The notes below the pieces were generated by a model. The model was not told the DNA's origin. It was given only the letters and a program-made list of their open reading frames with translations, and made no database searches. The translations under genes and the position numbers were made by a program. This document shows, one piece after another, positions 44,430 through 54,083 of a DNA stretch of 64,000 nucleotides. This stretch comes from Desulfobulbaceae bacterium DB1 (GTDB lineage Bacteria > Desulfobacterota > Desulfobulbia > Desulfobulbales > SURF-16): NCBI GenBank assembly GCA_001914235.1, contig MQUF01000008.1, positions 124,001 to 188,000 on the forward strand. Direction: 5' to 3'. Each line of letters starts with the position of its first letter. Position 1 is the stretch's first letter.

Positions 44430-44867
44430 GATCACTGTAGCCTTACAATAAATTTGTCAAAATTAAAAAACACGCAATTTTATGAAAAATCAGATTAATT
44501 ACCCTCTTTCATGGCGTATGTCAAAAAAATCCGCTGAGAAAGAAGTAAAAAAAAACGGCAAAAACGGAACTTTTTTTGCAAGCTTTTTTTCTAAAAAGGG
44601 ACACTGTTTGGCGTTTCCATTAAAATCTTCTTGAAATAGTAAAAAAAGGGTATATATAATACTTCGTTTTAATGAAACATATTATTATGCAGGTTCGAGG
44701 TTTCGATTTTATGTCATTTCCTTTGATTTCCCATCCAAGGGTATCTTTTTTTCACCCGTTTCATAACACTATGTCATTCTATCATTAACCAGAACCAGCA
44801 ACAAGTATCCTCCCTTTTTCATCCGGTTTCATCTATCTTGAGCCAACGTCATTATTAAGGAATTACC
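44430..44867. other. 438-bp divergent region between hom and tolQ
   Basis: A+T-rich with many A- and T-tracts (for example near 44540-44590). It contains the tolQ promoter described below. No ORF with a plausible start, no RNA fold I can name. Confidence 0.5.
44631..44660 (+). promoter_or_regulatory. Sigma-70-type promoter of the tol operon
   Basis: TTGAAA (44631-44636) and a perfect TATAAT (44655-44660) spaced by 18 bp. About 200 bp of untranslated leader would precede tolQ at 44868. Confidence 0.5.
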
Positions 44868-45566
44868 GTGCAAGAACTGAATATTTTCACCATGTTTTGG
44901 AATGCGGGGCTGGTCGTCAAAATCGTCATGATGCTTCTGCTCTTTTTTTCATTGATGTCCTGGTATATTGTTTTTCAGAAACAAATGCTTTTCAAAAAGG
45001 TCAAGGCTGAATCAAAACAGTTCCTGGATAAATTCTGGAGCAGTAAAACACTTGCCGAGGCCTATAAATCGGCGCTTGATTCCTCCCTTTGCCCGGAAGC
45101 TGCCATATTCAGGTCGGGTTATGCCGAACTGCAAAAAATCGGCAAGCGCAAGACGAGTACCAACGGTGAGCCCCAGACCCTTGAGATGTGCCTTGCCGGC
45201 ATGGAAAACCTGAAAAGGGTTTTAAACAAATCCGTCGACAAGGAAGCTTCCCTGTTGAACGAATCCCTTTCCTTTCTCGCCACCACGGGAAGCTCCACCC
45301 CATTTATCGGACTTTTCGGCACCGTTTGGGGAATCATGGCCTCGTTCAAGGAAATAGGCGCCCGGGGATCCGCGTCGCTTGCGGTTGTCGCCCCCGGTAT
45401 TTCCGAAGCCCTTGTAGCGACTGCCGCGGGACTCGCGGTTGCTATTCCGGCCGTTATTTTCTACAATTACTATTCGAGCCAGGTAGACACTTTTGAGGGC
45501 AGCATGGAGAGTTTTGCCAGTGATTTCCTCAACCTTGTCGAAAGGGATCTTATTTCCCGCTGCTAA
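44868..45566 (+). CDS. tolQ: TolQ, proton-channel subunit of the Tol system (MotA/TolQ/ExbB)
   Basis: 232 aa with three membrane segments (about 15-40, 140-162, 175-200) and the conserved GLFGTVWGIM...APGISEALVATAAGLAVAIPAV region that lines the proton path. With TolR it energises TolA. GTG 44868 has AAGGA 8 nt upstream. First gene of a compact tolQRAB-cpoB operon, which identifies it as TolQ rather than ExbB. Confidence 0.94.
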   Translation: MQELNIFTMFWNAGLVVKIVMMLLLFFSLMSWYIVFQKQMLFKKVKAESKQFLDKFWSSKTLAEAYKSALDSSLCPEAAIFRSGYAELQKIGKRKTSTNGEPQTLEMCLAGMENLKRVLNKSVDKEASLLNESLSFLATTGSSTPFIGLFGTVWGIMASFKEIGARGSASLAVVAPGISEALVATAAGLAVAIPAVIFYNYYSSQVDTFEGSMESFASDFLNLVERDLISRC

Positions 45567-45578
45567 GGACACTTGACC

Positions 45579-45998
45579 ATGGGACCAATAGGTAAAAAGG
45601 GAAAACGGTCGGTTGTCGCGGAAATCAACGTTACGCCCCTGGTGGATGTAATGCTCGTCCTGCTGATAATCTTCATGGTGACGGCGCCGATGATGACCGA
45701 GGGGGTCGATGTCAACCTTCCGGAAACCACGGCGAAACCGCTGCGCCAGGATGAGCATCCGGTTGTCATATCCATTGATGAAAAAGGAACCATAGCCCTC
45801 GGCAAGATCCAGGGAAATATTAGTATACTGAAACAGGAGCTGTACAAACTGGCTCAGGTCGACGCGGAAAAAACCATTCTGCTCAAGGCGGACAAGAATG
45901 TTCCGTACGGCATTGTTGCCGAGGTAATGGCAAGTGTCAAGGATGCCGGGTTCAACAAACTCGGCATGGTGACAAAACCGGAAGAAAAGAAACGCTGA
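45579..45998 (+). CDS. tolR: TolR (ExbD/TolR family)
   Basis: 139 aa from ATG 45579 (AAGGA upstream; a TTG 2 codons earlier is possible). A single membrane segment with the protonatable Asp in TPLVDVMLVLLIIFMV, then a periplasmic domain. It partners TolQ to couple proton flow to TolA. 12 bp after tolQ, 3 bp before tolA. Confidence 0.94.
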   Translation: MGPIGKKGKRSVVAEINVTPLVDVMLVLLIIFMVTAPMMTEGVDVNLPETTAKPLRQDEHPVVISIDEKGTIALGKIQGNISILKQELYKLAQVDAEKTILLKADKNVPYGIVAEVMASVKDAGFNKLGMVTKPEEKKR

Positions 45999-46001
45999 AT
46001 C

Positions 46002-47012
46002 ATGCCGATTGTCATAAATTTTTCAGATGAACAAAATCGCCTGGTTACAATAGATCGTTTTGTTGCCGAGCATCGAAAAAAAACACTTTTTTTCGCCCTC
46101 GGCATTCATCTGCTTGTCACTGCCATGCTGGCGTTCCCCTTGTCTTTTTTCGACTTCAACAAACACGAAGAAATATATACCGTTAATCTCTTTGAGGCGG
46201 TTGAGTCGAAACCGGCGACGGAAACCAAACCACCCCCTCCTCCGCCTCCTCCGGCAAAAGAGGTCGCCCCACCGAAAATTACCCCGCCGGTGGAAAGAGT
46301 TATTGAAAAACCCATCGAGGAACCGATAACCAAACCGGTTGTTGCCGAACCGGTTGAACCGGTTCAATCTGAATCGACAGAACCGGCTGAAGTAATAAGT
46401 TTGAAGCCCCGGCAGGTCAAAAAGGAATTAAAACAGAAAAAACCACCGGCCACGCCCAAGCTTGAAGAGAAAAATATCGATAAAGCACTGGAGCGGATCA
46501 AGGCAAATCTGAACCGCCAGAAAGAGCTGCAGAAAGCACGGGAAATGGAAGCTGAAGCGGCAGTTGCCGCTGATGAAGCTGTCGCGAAACTGCGTCAGAC
46601 CATCCATTCCCAGCGTCCATCCGGAAAAGGAAAAACCCCCTCATCCACCGCGGTCAATTCAACCGCGACGGCATCAACTTCCACCGCTGGAACCGGCACC
46701 GGCAGCAGCTCGCAGCTTGATGCGGCATTAAAATTATATTACATTGCCGTTTCAAACAAAATTCATGAGCATTGGATTTTGCCGGCCCTGCAGGAGTGGA
46801 AAAATGACTTGAAATCGGTCGTGGTTGTCCATGTGCAACGTGACGGCACCGTCACGGATCATTATATTGAAGAAAAATCCGACAATCCTTATTTTGATCA
46901 GTTTGTCGAAAAAACCTTGAAAGAATCGTTGCCGCTGCCGCCCTTTCCTCCGGGAATAGACGAGGACAGTCTGGAAATCGGCCTTGTTTTTCACCCGAGC
47001 GGCATGGAATAA
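46002..47012 (+). CDS. tolA: TolA/TonB-type energy transducer
   Basis: 336 aa. N-terminal anchor (about 30-50), an eight-proline run with Pro/Glu/Lys-rich spacer (70-155), a helical Lys/Glu/Ala region (160-205), a Ser/Thr linker, and a C-terminal TonB/TolA domain (about 240-336, YYIAVSNKIHEHWILP). It spans the periplasm to contact TolB/Pal. The helical region is shorter than in E. coli TolA, and the proline spacer is TonB-like, but the operon position supports TolA. Confidence 0.9.
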   Translation: MPIVINFSDEQNRLVTIDRFVAEHRKKTLFFALGIHLLVTAMLAFPLSFFDFNKHEEIYTVNLFEAVESKPATETKPPPPPPPPAKEVAPPKITPPVERVIEKPIEEPITKPVVAEPVEPVQSESTEPAEVISLKPRQVKKELKQKKPPATPKLEEKNIDKALERIKANLNRQKELQKAREMEAEAAVAADEAVAKLRQTIHSQRPSGKGKTPSSTAVNSTATASTSTAGTGTGSSSQLDAALKLYYIAVSNKIHEHWILPALQEWKNDLKSVVVVHVQRDGTVTDHYIEEKSDNPYFDQFVEKTLKESLPLPPFPPGIDEDSLEIGLVFHPSGME

Positions 47013-47036
47013 CAAATAACCATCACACATTCTCCT

Positions 47037-48332
47037 ATGAAACTTATCGAAAATTTTTTCTATGCCACCCTGTTTGCAGCTCTCTTTCTGGCCTTTGCCG
47101 ACCCTACCCTGGCGGCGAAAAGAGTCAATCTCGACATTACCGGTGCGGAATCCAAGAAGGTGCCTGTTGCCGTTCCTTATTTCCAGGATCTCAACCGTCC
47201 CGGCGAAATACAGAAAGCCGGCCGGGATCTGGCAATGCTCACCGGCAAAGCCCTTGATTTTCATGGTTTCTTGAAAACAATCCCTCCTGAGTCCTATGGT
47301 GGCATGCAGGACGCAAACTGGACGACTTTGGGCGCTGATTACGTCATTTTGGGACAATATGTCATTACAGGCGACAATGTCAATTTGGAGCTGCGCCTGC
47401 AGGACGTATCGGAAGGGAAAATGATTTTCGGCCGCAAATTCAGCATGCACAGGAATCAAAGCAAAAAAACCGTTCTCAAGTACTGTGACCAAGTCATTGA
47501 GAAACTGACGGGCAATCCGGGAGTCAGCACGACAAAGATTGCCTTTGTTTCAGACCGGACCGGGAACAAGGAGATATTTCTCACTGATATTTTTGGGGAT
47601 TCCGTACGGCAGGTTACACGGCACAAATTTCTTTCCCTGGCGCCCCGGCTTTCTCCGAATGTGTCGCGCATGGCGTATACCTCCTATCATCGCGGCAACG
47701 CCAACCTTTACATTACCGATCTTTCCCAGGACAAAACAACCAAGGCCATTTCCCGCCGAGTCGGCTTGAATATGGCTCCAGCCTGGAGCCCTGATGGCCG
47801 GAGCATGCTGGTAACCTTGAGTAAAGACGGTAATCCGGATCTTTATCAGATGAATATGGACGGCAGTATCGTCAGGCGATTAACGGCAAATGCCGGCATC
47901 AATGTCTCTCCCAGTTTTTCACCGGACGGCAGCCAGGTCGCCTTTGTTTCCGACCGCAGCGGCGTGCCCCAAATTTATATCATGGATTACAATTCCGGCT
48001 CCACCAACAGGTTGACCTATCAGGGGAATGAAAACACCACTCCCGCCTGGTCTCCCGACGGACAATGGATCGCATATACGGCACGGCATGAAGGTTCCTA
48101 TCAGCTCTTCAAGATTTCCCCGAAAGGAAGCGCGCCCATCCAACTGACCTCCTCCGGCGGCGATCATGAAGCACCGAGCTGGTCTCCCGACTCACGACAG
48201 CTGGTTTTCAGCCGTACAGTCGGTAATGCGAAAAAATTGTACGCGATTTTTCACAACGGCCAGGAAATGCGGCAGTTGTTTTCATTGGACGGAAACCAAA
48301 TTACCCCTCAATGGTCAAACAGAATTGATTGA
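47037..48332 (+). CDS. tolB: Tol-Pal system beta-propeller protein TolB
   Basis: 431 aa. Signal peptide (1-24, ending TLA), N-terminal alpha/beta domain, then WD40-like beta-propeller with repeated PxWSPDGxxxAFxS-type units (APAWSPDGR, SPSFSPDGSQVAFVSDR, TPAWSPDGQ). Periplasmic; links TolA to Pal in other bacteria. 24 bp after tolA. Confidence 0.96.
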   Translation: MKLIENFFYATLFAALFLAFADPTLAAKRVNLDITGAESKKVPVAVPYFQDLNRPGEIQKAGRDLAMLTGKALDFHGFLKTIPPESYGGMQDANWTTLGADYVILGQYVITGDNVNLELRLQDVSEGKMIFGRKFSMHRNQSKKTVLKYCDQVIEKLTGNPGVSTTKIAFVSDRTGNKEIFLTDIFGDSVRQVTRHKFLSLAPRLSPNVSRMAYTSYHRGNANLYITDLSQDKTTKAISRRVGLNMAPAWSPDGRSMLVTLSKDGNPDLYQMNMDGSIVRRLTANAGINVSPSFSPDGSQVAFVSDRSGVPQIYIMDYNSGSTNRLTYQGNENTTPAWSPDGQWIAYTARHEGSYQLFKISPKGSAPIQLTSSGGDHEAPSWSPDSRQLVFSRTVGNAKKLYAIFHNGQEMRQLFSLDGNQITPQWSNRID

Positions 48333-48377
48333 AAAGCAGTCTTTTTTGATGAACGCTACATTTAAGAGGTCACACTG

Positions 48378-49427
48378 ATGAAGAAAATTTTTTCCCGCTC
48401 CTTTTATTCGCTTCTTGCCGTCGGGCTTGTCCCCTTGCTTTCCGGCTGTGTGACCGACCAGGATTTTCGTGGTCTCCAGCTGCAATTCCGTAGCCTGGAC
48501 AACAGGCTTGTCGAATTGGAACGCGACTTTGACCAACTGCAGAATAATGCCGGCAGTTCCGTTGAGGTGATGCGCAAGCAGCAGGCGGGAATGGGGAGTA
48601 CCATTGACAAGCTAAACGCTGAATTGCTGCAGATCAAAGGACAGCTCGACGAATCGCGTCACCGTTATCGAAATCTGCAATCGGAAAATCAGAAACTTCA
48701 GGAAGAAATTTCCTTGTTGGGCCAAAAAACCGATGAACAGGCCGGTTCCTTACAAGAGCGAATCACCACCGTCGAGTCCAGTACCAGCGAAATTGACACC
48801 CGCCTGGCCAACGTTCATACAAACCTGGCGGAAATGCAGGAAGAGCAGGCAAAAGCCGCGGCCCTGGCGGCTGAAATGGCGAGGAAAAAAGCCGAGCTTG
48901 CCCGGCAGAGCTCCAGCTCTCAGCAGCGGCACGAGATAACCCCGGTAAAGATCAAAAAGTCTCCGGGCATCGCCGCCGCGGTCAGCGAACAAGCAGAACC
49001 AGAACCGCAAGCGGTTACCGCAATTCAGCCCAATCAAGCGCAAGCCAAAGCCTCGGGCAACACCATGTACGATGAGGGACTGGAGCTTTTTAAGGCGAAA
49101 AAATACAAAGAGGCCCACGATGTTTTTGCCCAGTTCGCCAAGAAACATCCGAATGATGAACTTGCCATCAACGCAAGATTCTGGATCGGCGACTGTCTTT
49201 TCAATCAGGACGAATTCGCCATGGCCATTCTCGAGTACCAGAATGTCATTGCCGATTATCCAAATCATGTCAAGGCCCCGGCAGCCCTTTTCAAACAGGG
49301 CATGGCTTTTGAAAAGCTCCAGGACTCGGAAACCGCCAAGATTGTTTACAACAAAATTCTGGCCGAATACCCGAGCAGCGACCAGGTCGATGCGGCCAAA
49401 GGCAGATTGTCGAAACTGGGAAATTAA
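48378..49427 (+). CDS. CpoB/YbgF-like TPR protein, predicted lipoprotein
   Basis: 349 aa. A lipobox LLSGC (Cys24) predicts a lipoprotein; E. coli CpoB is a soluble periplasmic protein. A long coiled coil (about 30-165) precedes a C-terminal TPR domain (about 225-345) with YDEGLELFKAKKYKEAHDVFAQF. CpoB modulates Tol-Pal and peptidoglycan synthesis at division. In the standard operon pal lies between tolB and this gene; here it is absent. Confidence 0.88.
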   Translation: MKKIFSRSFYSLLAVGLVPLLSGCVTDQDFRGLQLQFRSLDNRLVELERDFDQLQNNAGSSVEVMRKQQAGMGSTIDKLNAELLQIKGQLDESRHRYRNLQSENQKLQEEISLLGQKTDEQAGSLQERITTVESSTSEIDTRLANVHTNLAEMQEEQAKAAALAAEMARKKAELARQSSSSQQRHEITPVKIKKSPGIAAAVSEQAEPEPQAVTAIQPNQAQAKASGNTMYDEGLELFKAKKYKEAHDVFAQFAKKHPNDELAINARFWIGDCLFNQDEFAMAILEYQNVIADYPNHVKAPAALFKQGMAFEKLQDSETAKIVYNKILAEYPSSDQVDAAKGRLSKLGN

Positions 49428-49456
49428 GCGGCAAAGACAAAGATCGGAAGTCAGAT

Positions 49457-49492
49457 AAAAAAAAGGCCGGGAGTAATCCCGGCCTTTTTTTT
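49457..49492. terminator. Bidirectional terminator between the tol operon and ppsA
   Basis: AAGGCCGGGA and TCCCGGCCTT pair around a GTAA loop, flanked by A8 and T8, so the hairpin terminates transcription from both sides. It is centred about 45 bp after the CpoB-like stop and 50 bp after the ppsA stop. Confidence 0.9.
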
Positions 49493-49527
49493 ATTGGTAG
49501 CGGATACCTCTTTAGCGAAAAAAGATA

Positions 49528-51978
49528 TCAGGGCGCGATGCCGAGTTCTTTTTCTTTTTCGTGTACCGCAAGCCGTGTCTTGATCGCCGTATCGGGGATA
49601 AGGCTCATCGAGTCGATGCCGCATTCAACCAGGTAGGTGGCAAACTCCGGAAAGTCACTGGGCGCCTGGCCGCAGATGCCGATTTTCTTACCGCGGCGTT
49701 TCGCCGTATCAATGACCATTTTCACCATGGTCTTGACGGCATCATTGCGCTCATCAAAAATATGGGCAATCAGGTCGGAATCCCGGTCAAGGCCAAGTGT
49801 AAGCTGGGTCAGGTCGTTTGAGCCGATGGAAAAGCCGTCGAAAACATCGGCAAATGCGTCGGCGGAAATGACGTTGCTGGGGATCTCGCACATGACGTAA
49901 ATCTCAAGTCCGTTCTCACCCTGCACCAGGCCGTTTTCCTTCATAACCTGAATAACTTTTTTCCCCTCTTCCGGGGTACGGCAGAAAGGCACCATCAACT
50001 TGATGTTGGTCAGGCCCATATCGTTGCGGGCCTTGAGCAGCGCCTGGCATTCAAGCTCAAAAGCAGGACGGTATTTCGGGTCATAGTAGCGCGAAGCGCC
50101 ACGCCAGCCGATCATCGGATTGCTTTCTACCGGCTCATAGAACTTCCCGCCGACAAGGTTGGCATATTCATTACTCTTGAAGTCTGAAAGACGAACAATG
50201 ACGTCTTTTGGGTAAAAGCCGGCGCCGATCCTGCCGACACCTTCGGCAAGCTTGTCGATAAAGAACCGTTTTTTGTCTCCGGGATAGGCGCTGGTTCTCC
50301 TTTCTATCTCGGCAACCACCTCGGCAACCTTGCTGTCGGTTGCCGCTTTTGCCTTGAGCTCCTCAAAATTATAAAGGGCGAGAGGATGAATGCCGATGTG
50401 GGAGTTGATGATGAACTCTTCACGGGCCAGGCCGACACCTTCATTGGGAATCTGTCCTTCGGAAAATGCCTTCTCGGGAATACCGACGTTCATCATGATT
50501 TTCGTGCGGGTGGCCGGAACCGAATCGAGATCAAGTTTCTCGACCTCAAATTTGAGCAGTCCTTTATAGATATGGGCCGTTTCGCCCTCGGCACAGGAAA
50601 CCGTCACTTCGGTGCCGGTCTTGATGATTTCCGAACCGTTTTCCGTGCCGATAACACAGGGGATACCAAGTTCGCGGGAGATGATGGCGGCATGACAGGT
50701 CCGGCCGCCACGGTTGGTAACAATGGCGCTGGCGATTTTCATGATCGGCTCCCAGTCGGGATCGGTCATATCGGTAACCAGCACCTCGCCTTTCTTAAAC
50801 TGGCCGATATGGGCGGTGTCCTTGATAACATGGGCAATACCCTGACCGATCTTGGTACCAACCGCCTGTCCCTCAACGATGACCTCTCCTTTTTCTTTGA
50901 GGACATAGGTTTCCATGGTTTTCTTGCATGCCTGGGAATGAACGGTTTCAGGCCGTGCCTGGACGATATACAGTTTTCCGGTTCCGACGTTGACTCCGTC
51001 ACCGTCTTTTGCCCACTCTATATCCATCCCTTTGTTGTAATGGTCCTCAATGATGCATGCCCATTTGGCCAGCTGCAGAATCTCGTCGTCATTGATGATG
51101 TACATGCCGCGCTCAGCCGGGGTTGTGGGAATGTTTTTAACGGGCTCTTCCGTGTTGGGGTCGTTGTCGTAAATCATTTTGATTTCTTTGCTGCCGACCC
51201 GCTTGCTGACAATAGGCCTTTTGCCCTCTTTCAGGGTTGGTTTGAAAACATAGAACTCATCAGGATTTACCGCACCCTGCACAACGTTTTCACCAAGTCC
51301 CCAGGCACCGGTCAGAAAAACGGCATCCTTGAAGCCGCTTTCCGTATCAATGGAAAACATGACGCCGGAAGAGGCGGAATCACTGCGCACCATTTTCTGG
51401 ACAGTAATGGAAAGATAGACGTCAAACTGGCCGAATCCCTTGTCGTGGCGATAGGAAATAGCACGGTTGGTAAAAAGACTGGCGAAACATTTACGGCAAT
51501 TCTGAATGAGATTGTCATAACCGTGAATATTAAGATATGTTTCCTGCTGGCCGGCAAAGGAGGCGTCGGGCAGATCCTCGGCGGTGGCGGAAGAGCGAAC
51601 GGCCACATCGACATTCGGTCCGTATTCGGCTTCCATTTTTTTGTATGCTGCAATAATTTCCTGACGGAGCTCATCGGGAAATTCAGCGGTTCTGATAATA
51701 TTACGAACCTTTTCGCCGCGTTCGGAAAGATTTTTCATGTCATGGGTATCAAGATCGGCCAAAACGTTTCTGATGGCTTCCTCGATTCCGGCCTTTTCCA
51801 ACAGATAGCGGTAAGCATAGGCGGTAATGGCGAAGCCATGGGGAACGGCAACTCCTTTTGAGGTGAGTTTCTGGTACATCTCACCAAGCGATGCGTTTTT
51901 TCCACCAACCATCGGCACATCTTCAATCCCGATATCGTCGAACCAAAGAATAAAGGCCTTATCGTGATTTTTTCCCAT
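49528..51978 (-). CDS. ppsA: Phosphoenolpyruvate synthase
   Basis: 816 aa from ATG 51978, which follows AAGGAGCG at good distance; the frame extends to 52140 without a better start. Nucleotide-binding domain (VGGKNASLGEM, RSSATAEDLPDASFAGQQ), swivelling His domain (GGRTCHAAIISRELGIPCVIG, catalytic His) and PEP/pyruvate barrel ending in GSNDLTQLTLGLDRD and CGQAPSD (catalytic Cys). It makes PEP from pyruvate and ATP for gluconeogenesis. The pattern is PpsA rather than PPDK. Confidence 0.93.
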   Translation of the reverse strand: MGKNHDKAFILWFDDIGIEDVPMVGGKNASLGEMYQKLTSKGVAVPHGFAITAYAYRYLLEKAGIEEAIRNVLADLDTHDMKNLSERGEKVRNIIRTAEFPDELRQEIIAAYKKMEAEYGPNVDVAVRSSATAEDLPDASFAGQQETYLNIHGYDNLIQNCRKCFASLFTNRAISYRHDKGFGQFDVYLSITVQKMVRSDSASSGVMFSIDTESGFKDAVFLTGAWGLGENVVQGAVNPDEFYVFKPTLKEGKRPIVSKRVGSKEIKMIYDNDPNTEEPVKNIPTTPAERGMYIINDDEILQLAKWACIIEDHYNKGMDIEWAKDGDGVNVGTGKLYIVQARPETVHSQACKKTMETYVLKEKGEVIVEGQAVGTKIGQGIAHVIKDTAHIGQFKKGEVLVTDMTDPDWEPIMKIASAIVTNRGGRTCHAAIISRELGIPCVIGTENGSEIIKTGTEVTVSCAEGETAHIYKGLLKFEVEKLDLDSVPATRTKIMMNVGIPEKAFSEGQIPNEGVGLAREEFIINSHIGIHPLALYNFEELKAKAATDSKVAEVVAEIERRTSAYPGDKKRFFIDKLAEGVGRIGAGFYPKDVIVRLSDFKSNEYANLVGGKFYEPVESNPMIGWRGASRYYDPKYRPAFELECQALLKARNDMGLTNIKLMVPFCRTPEEGKKVIQVMKENGLVQGENGLEIYVMCEIPSNVISADAFADVFDGFSIGSNDLTQLTLGLDRDSDLIAHIFDERNDAVKTMVKMVIDTAKRRGKKIGICGQAPSDFPEFATYLVECGIDSMSLIPDTAIKTRLAVHEKEKELGIAP

Positions 51979-52074
51979 GTTTTCGCTCCTTGCATAAGTT
52001 GATTTGAATTGGCATTCAAAAAATTGACAAACTGGATACAAAATTTGAAATAACTGAAGATTTTCCGTCCTCTC

Positions 52075-52103
52075 TATATAGCTAATCTCAGGTGCATGGT
52101 CAA
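52075..52103 (-). promoter_or_regulatory. Sigma-70-type promoter of ppsA
   Basis: Minus-strand TTGACC (52098-52103) and TATATA (52075-52080) spaced by 17 bp, about 100 bp before the ppsA start. Confidence 0.55.
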
Positions 52104-52201
52104 CAAAGAATGTCCTTTTGCAGCAGACGTTTTTTCCCAAACCATGCTGCTTTGATTTTTACAGGTCGAGCAATGCATCTTCCCGCTGCCCAGTTGTACG
52201 T

Positions 52202-53167
52202 TTACTTCTTGCCCAGTCGATTGATACAGTCCTGCATTCTTTCTATCAGATTATCAAGTTCCGGCTTGGTCACCTGATCATCGGCCCCGACAGACTCCCC
52301 TTTGCGACGCAGGGCATCATTAATCATCGATGAAAAAAGCAGAAGTGGAATTTTCCTGTAGGCCGCTTGTTGTTTGACCCGCATGCACAAATGATGGCCA
52401 TCCATCCGCGGCATTTCAATATCTGAAATAATGGCCAGAATCTTTTTGTCAACCTCGCCCTTTGTCCTCAGATCTTCGAGAAATTCAAAAGCCGCCTGTC
52501 CATCGGACTTCGGAATTACCTTAAACCCCGCAGTCTGCAACGTTTTCGTCAACTGCATGAGAACAACTCGGGAGTCATCAACCACCAGAACGGACTTGTC
52601 ATATTTTTCTTCAATTTTCTGGATGTCTTCTTCAGCCAGGTTCGATCGTACCACCATGCTCGGGTCAATGGTGCCGACAATCCTCTCGAAATCGATCATT
52701 TGAATTATGAGATTATCGACCTGGCATATTCCGGTGATACTCTGACTTGAAGCGATAAGTTGCGGAGGCGGAGTTATCTGGGACCAGGAAATCCGGTAGA
52801 CTTTGTCGACGCCGTGGGTGATAAAGCCGAAGGCCTTGCCGTTTAATTCCGCAACAATAACCACCCATTTTTTATCTTCTTTTTTTTGAGTATCCGTCTG
52901 ATAGGTAAACCAATCACAGAGATCAATCAAAGGGATGGTATGGTTGCGAAGGAGAAAGACTCCCTTCACACATGATGCGCTGTTCGCCACTTCCGTTATG
53001 TCACCGGGATAGGCAACCAGCTCCCGCACCTTGGCGGCATTGATGCCGTAGGTGTTTTTATGGAGCCGGTTGGTATCGGGATCAATCCATTCAAGATAAA
53101 AGGTGATGACTTCCAGTTCGTTGGTCCCGACTTCGAGCAAAATGTTTCTTTTCGCTTGCTGGCTCAT
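52202..53167 (-). CDS. cheV: CheV-type chemotaxis coupling protein (CheW-REC)
   Basis: 321 aa. CheW domain (about 15-165) followed by a receiver (190-315) with phosphoacceptor Asp in ISDIEMPRMDG and Lys in TKPE. CheV couples chemoreceptors to CheA, with phosphorylation tuning the signal. No other chemotaxis gene is in the window. ATG follows GTGGAG. A perfect -10 TATAAT on the minus strand at 53265-53270 might drive it. Confidence 0.93.
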   Translation of the reverse strand: MSQQAKRNILLEVGTNELEVITFYLEWIDPDTNRLHKNTYGINAAKVRELVAYPGDITEVANSASCVKGVFLLRNHTIPLIDLCDWFTYQTDTQKKEDKKWVVIVAELNGKAFGFITHGVDKVYRISWSQITPPPQLIASSQSITGICQVDNLIIQMIDFERIVGTIDPSMVVRSNLAEEDIQKIEEKYDKSVLVVDDSRVVLMQLTKTLQTAGFKVIPKSDGQAAFEFLEDLRTKGEVDKKILAIISDIEMPRMDGHHLCMRVKQQAAYRKIPLLLFSSMINDALRRKGESVGADDQVTKPELDNLIERMQDCINRLGKK

Positions 53168-53383
53168 TCAATTTCTCCACGGTGTTTATGATAAAAACGG
53201 TCCGGCACACTTTTTTTTGAACGCGACTTCACCTTTTTTCTCTTGCCGCATTAACAATGAAACCATTATAGAATATTTCTTTTTCAAAACACCAGCATCA
53301 AATGAAGTGATGCGTCCCCGGACTTGTCTTCAACCCGGCTCTGTGCTATGTTCAAGGCAAATATTTTACAAGGAGTCTTTTTC

Positions 53384-53605
53384 ATGCGAGAAAAAGTACA
53401 GGATGCGCTGGATCGAATCAGGCCGACTCTCCAAAAGGATGGGGGGGATGTCCTGTTGGTTGATGTGACGGATAAGGGCGTTGTGAAGGTGCAACTCACC
53501 GGAGCGTGCAAGGGTTGCCCCATGTCCCAGATAACCCTGAAGGAAGGGATTGAAAAATTTCTCAAATCAGAGGTGGAGGAAGTCACTGCCGTGGAAGCTG
53601 TCTGA
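53384..53605 (+). CDS. NifU-like C-terminal domain protein (Fe-S cluster carrier)
   Basis: 73 aa from ATG 53384 with AAGGAG upstream (the longer frame from 53324 is not supported). It contains DGGDV and the cluster-binding CKGCP (CxxC). Stand-alone NfuA-type domains carry or deliver Fe-S clusters. It converges with rlmH, with only 13 bp between stops. Confidence 0.92.
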   Translation: MREKVQDALDRIRPTLQKDGGDVLLVDVTDKGVVKVQLTGACKGCPMSQITLKEGIEKFLKSEVEEVTAVEAV

Positions 53606-53618
53606 ATATCCCCTGAAA

Positions 53619-54083
53619 TTATTTATGATACTTTGTCCCCGCCTTGATGGTGTATGCACGATATAGCTGTTCCAACAGCAGCAGCCGCGCCATTTCATGG
53701 GTAAAGGTCATGGGGGAGAGGCTGAGAACCAGATCCGCCCTGTTGACCACGGCCGCTGCAAGTCCTTCCGGACCACCGATGATGAATGAAACAACCTGTC
53801 TGCCCTGATTTTCCCAGTCGCCAACAAGTTCAGCAAATTTTTCCGATGACAGTCGGCTTCCCGCCGGGTCGAGCGCAACCAGGAAAGCCCCTTTGCTGCA
53901 ACTTTCCAGAAGCAGCTTCCCCTCTTTTTCGCGCGCCCGGTCTGATTCATGGGGACCTTTTATTTCCTTGACCGCCTTCATGTCTATTTTGGCGTAATGA
54001 CTGATGCGGCCGGCAAAATCCTCGATACCTGCGCGGAGATACCCTTCTTTTGTTTTTCCGGGAGAAATCAGCTCCAGTCGCAT
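53619..54083 (-). CDS. rlmH: 23S rRNA (pseudouridine1915-N3)-methyltransferase RlmH
   Basis: 154 aa SPOUT methyltransferase with FIIGGPEGL and the C-terminal knot LSPMTFTHEMARLLLLEQLYRAYTI, ending YHK as in the family. It methylates Psi1915 in helix 69. Its ATG overlaps the stop of the upstream gene by one base. Confidence 0.96.
   Translation of the reverse strand: MRLELISPGKTKEGYLRAGIEDFAGRISHYAKIDMKAVKEIKGPHESDRAREKEGKLLLESCSKGAFLVALDPAGSRLSSEKFAELVGDWENQGRQVVSFIIGGPEGLAAAVVNRADLVLSLSPMTFTHEMARLLLLEQLYRAYTIKAGTKYHK

Noticed and set aside
50386-51861. 491-codon plus-strand ORF opposite ppsA
   Set aside because: Shadow of a clear PEP synthase; translation is low-complexity with no family features.
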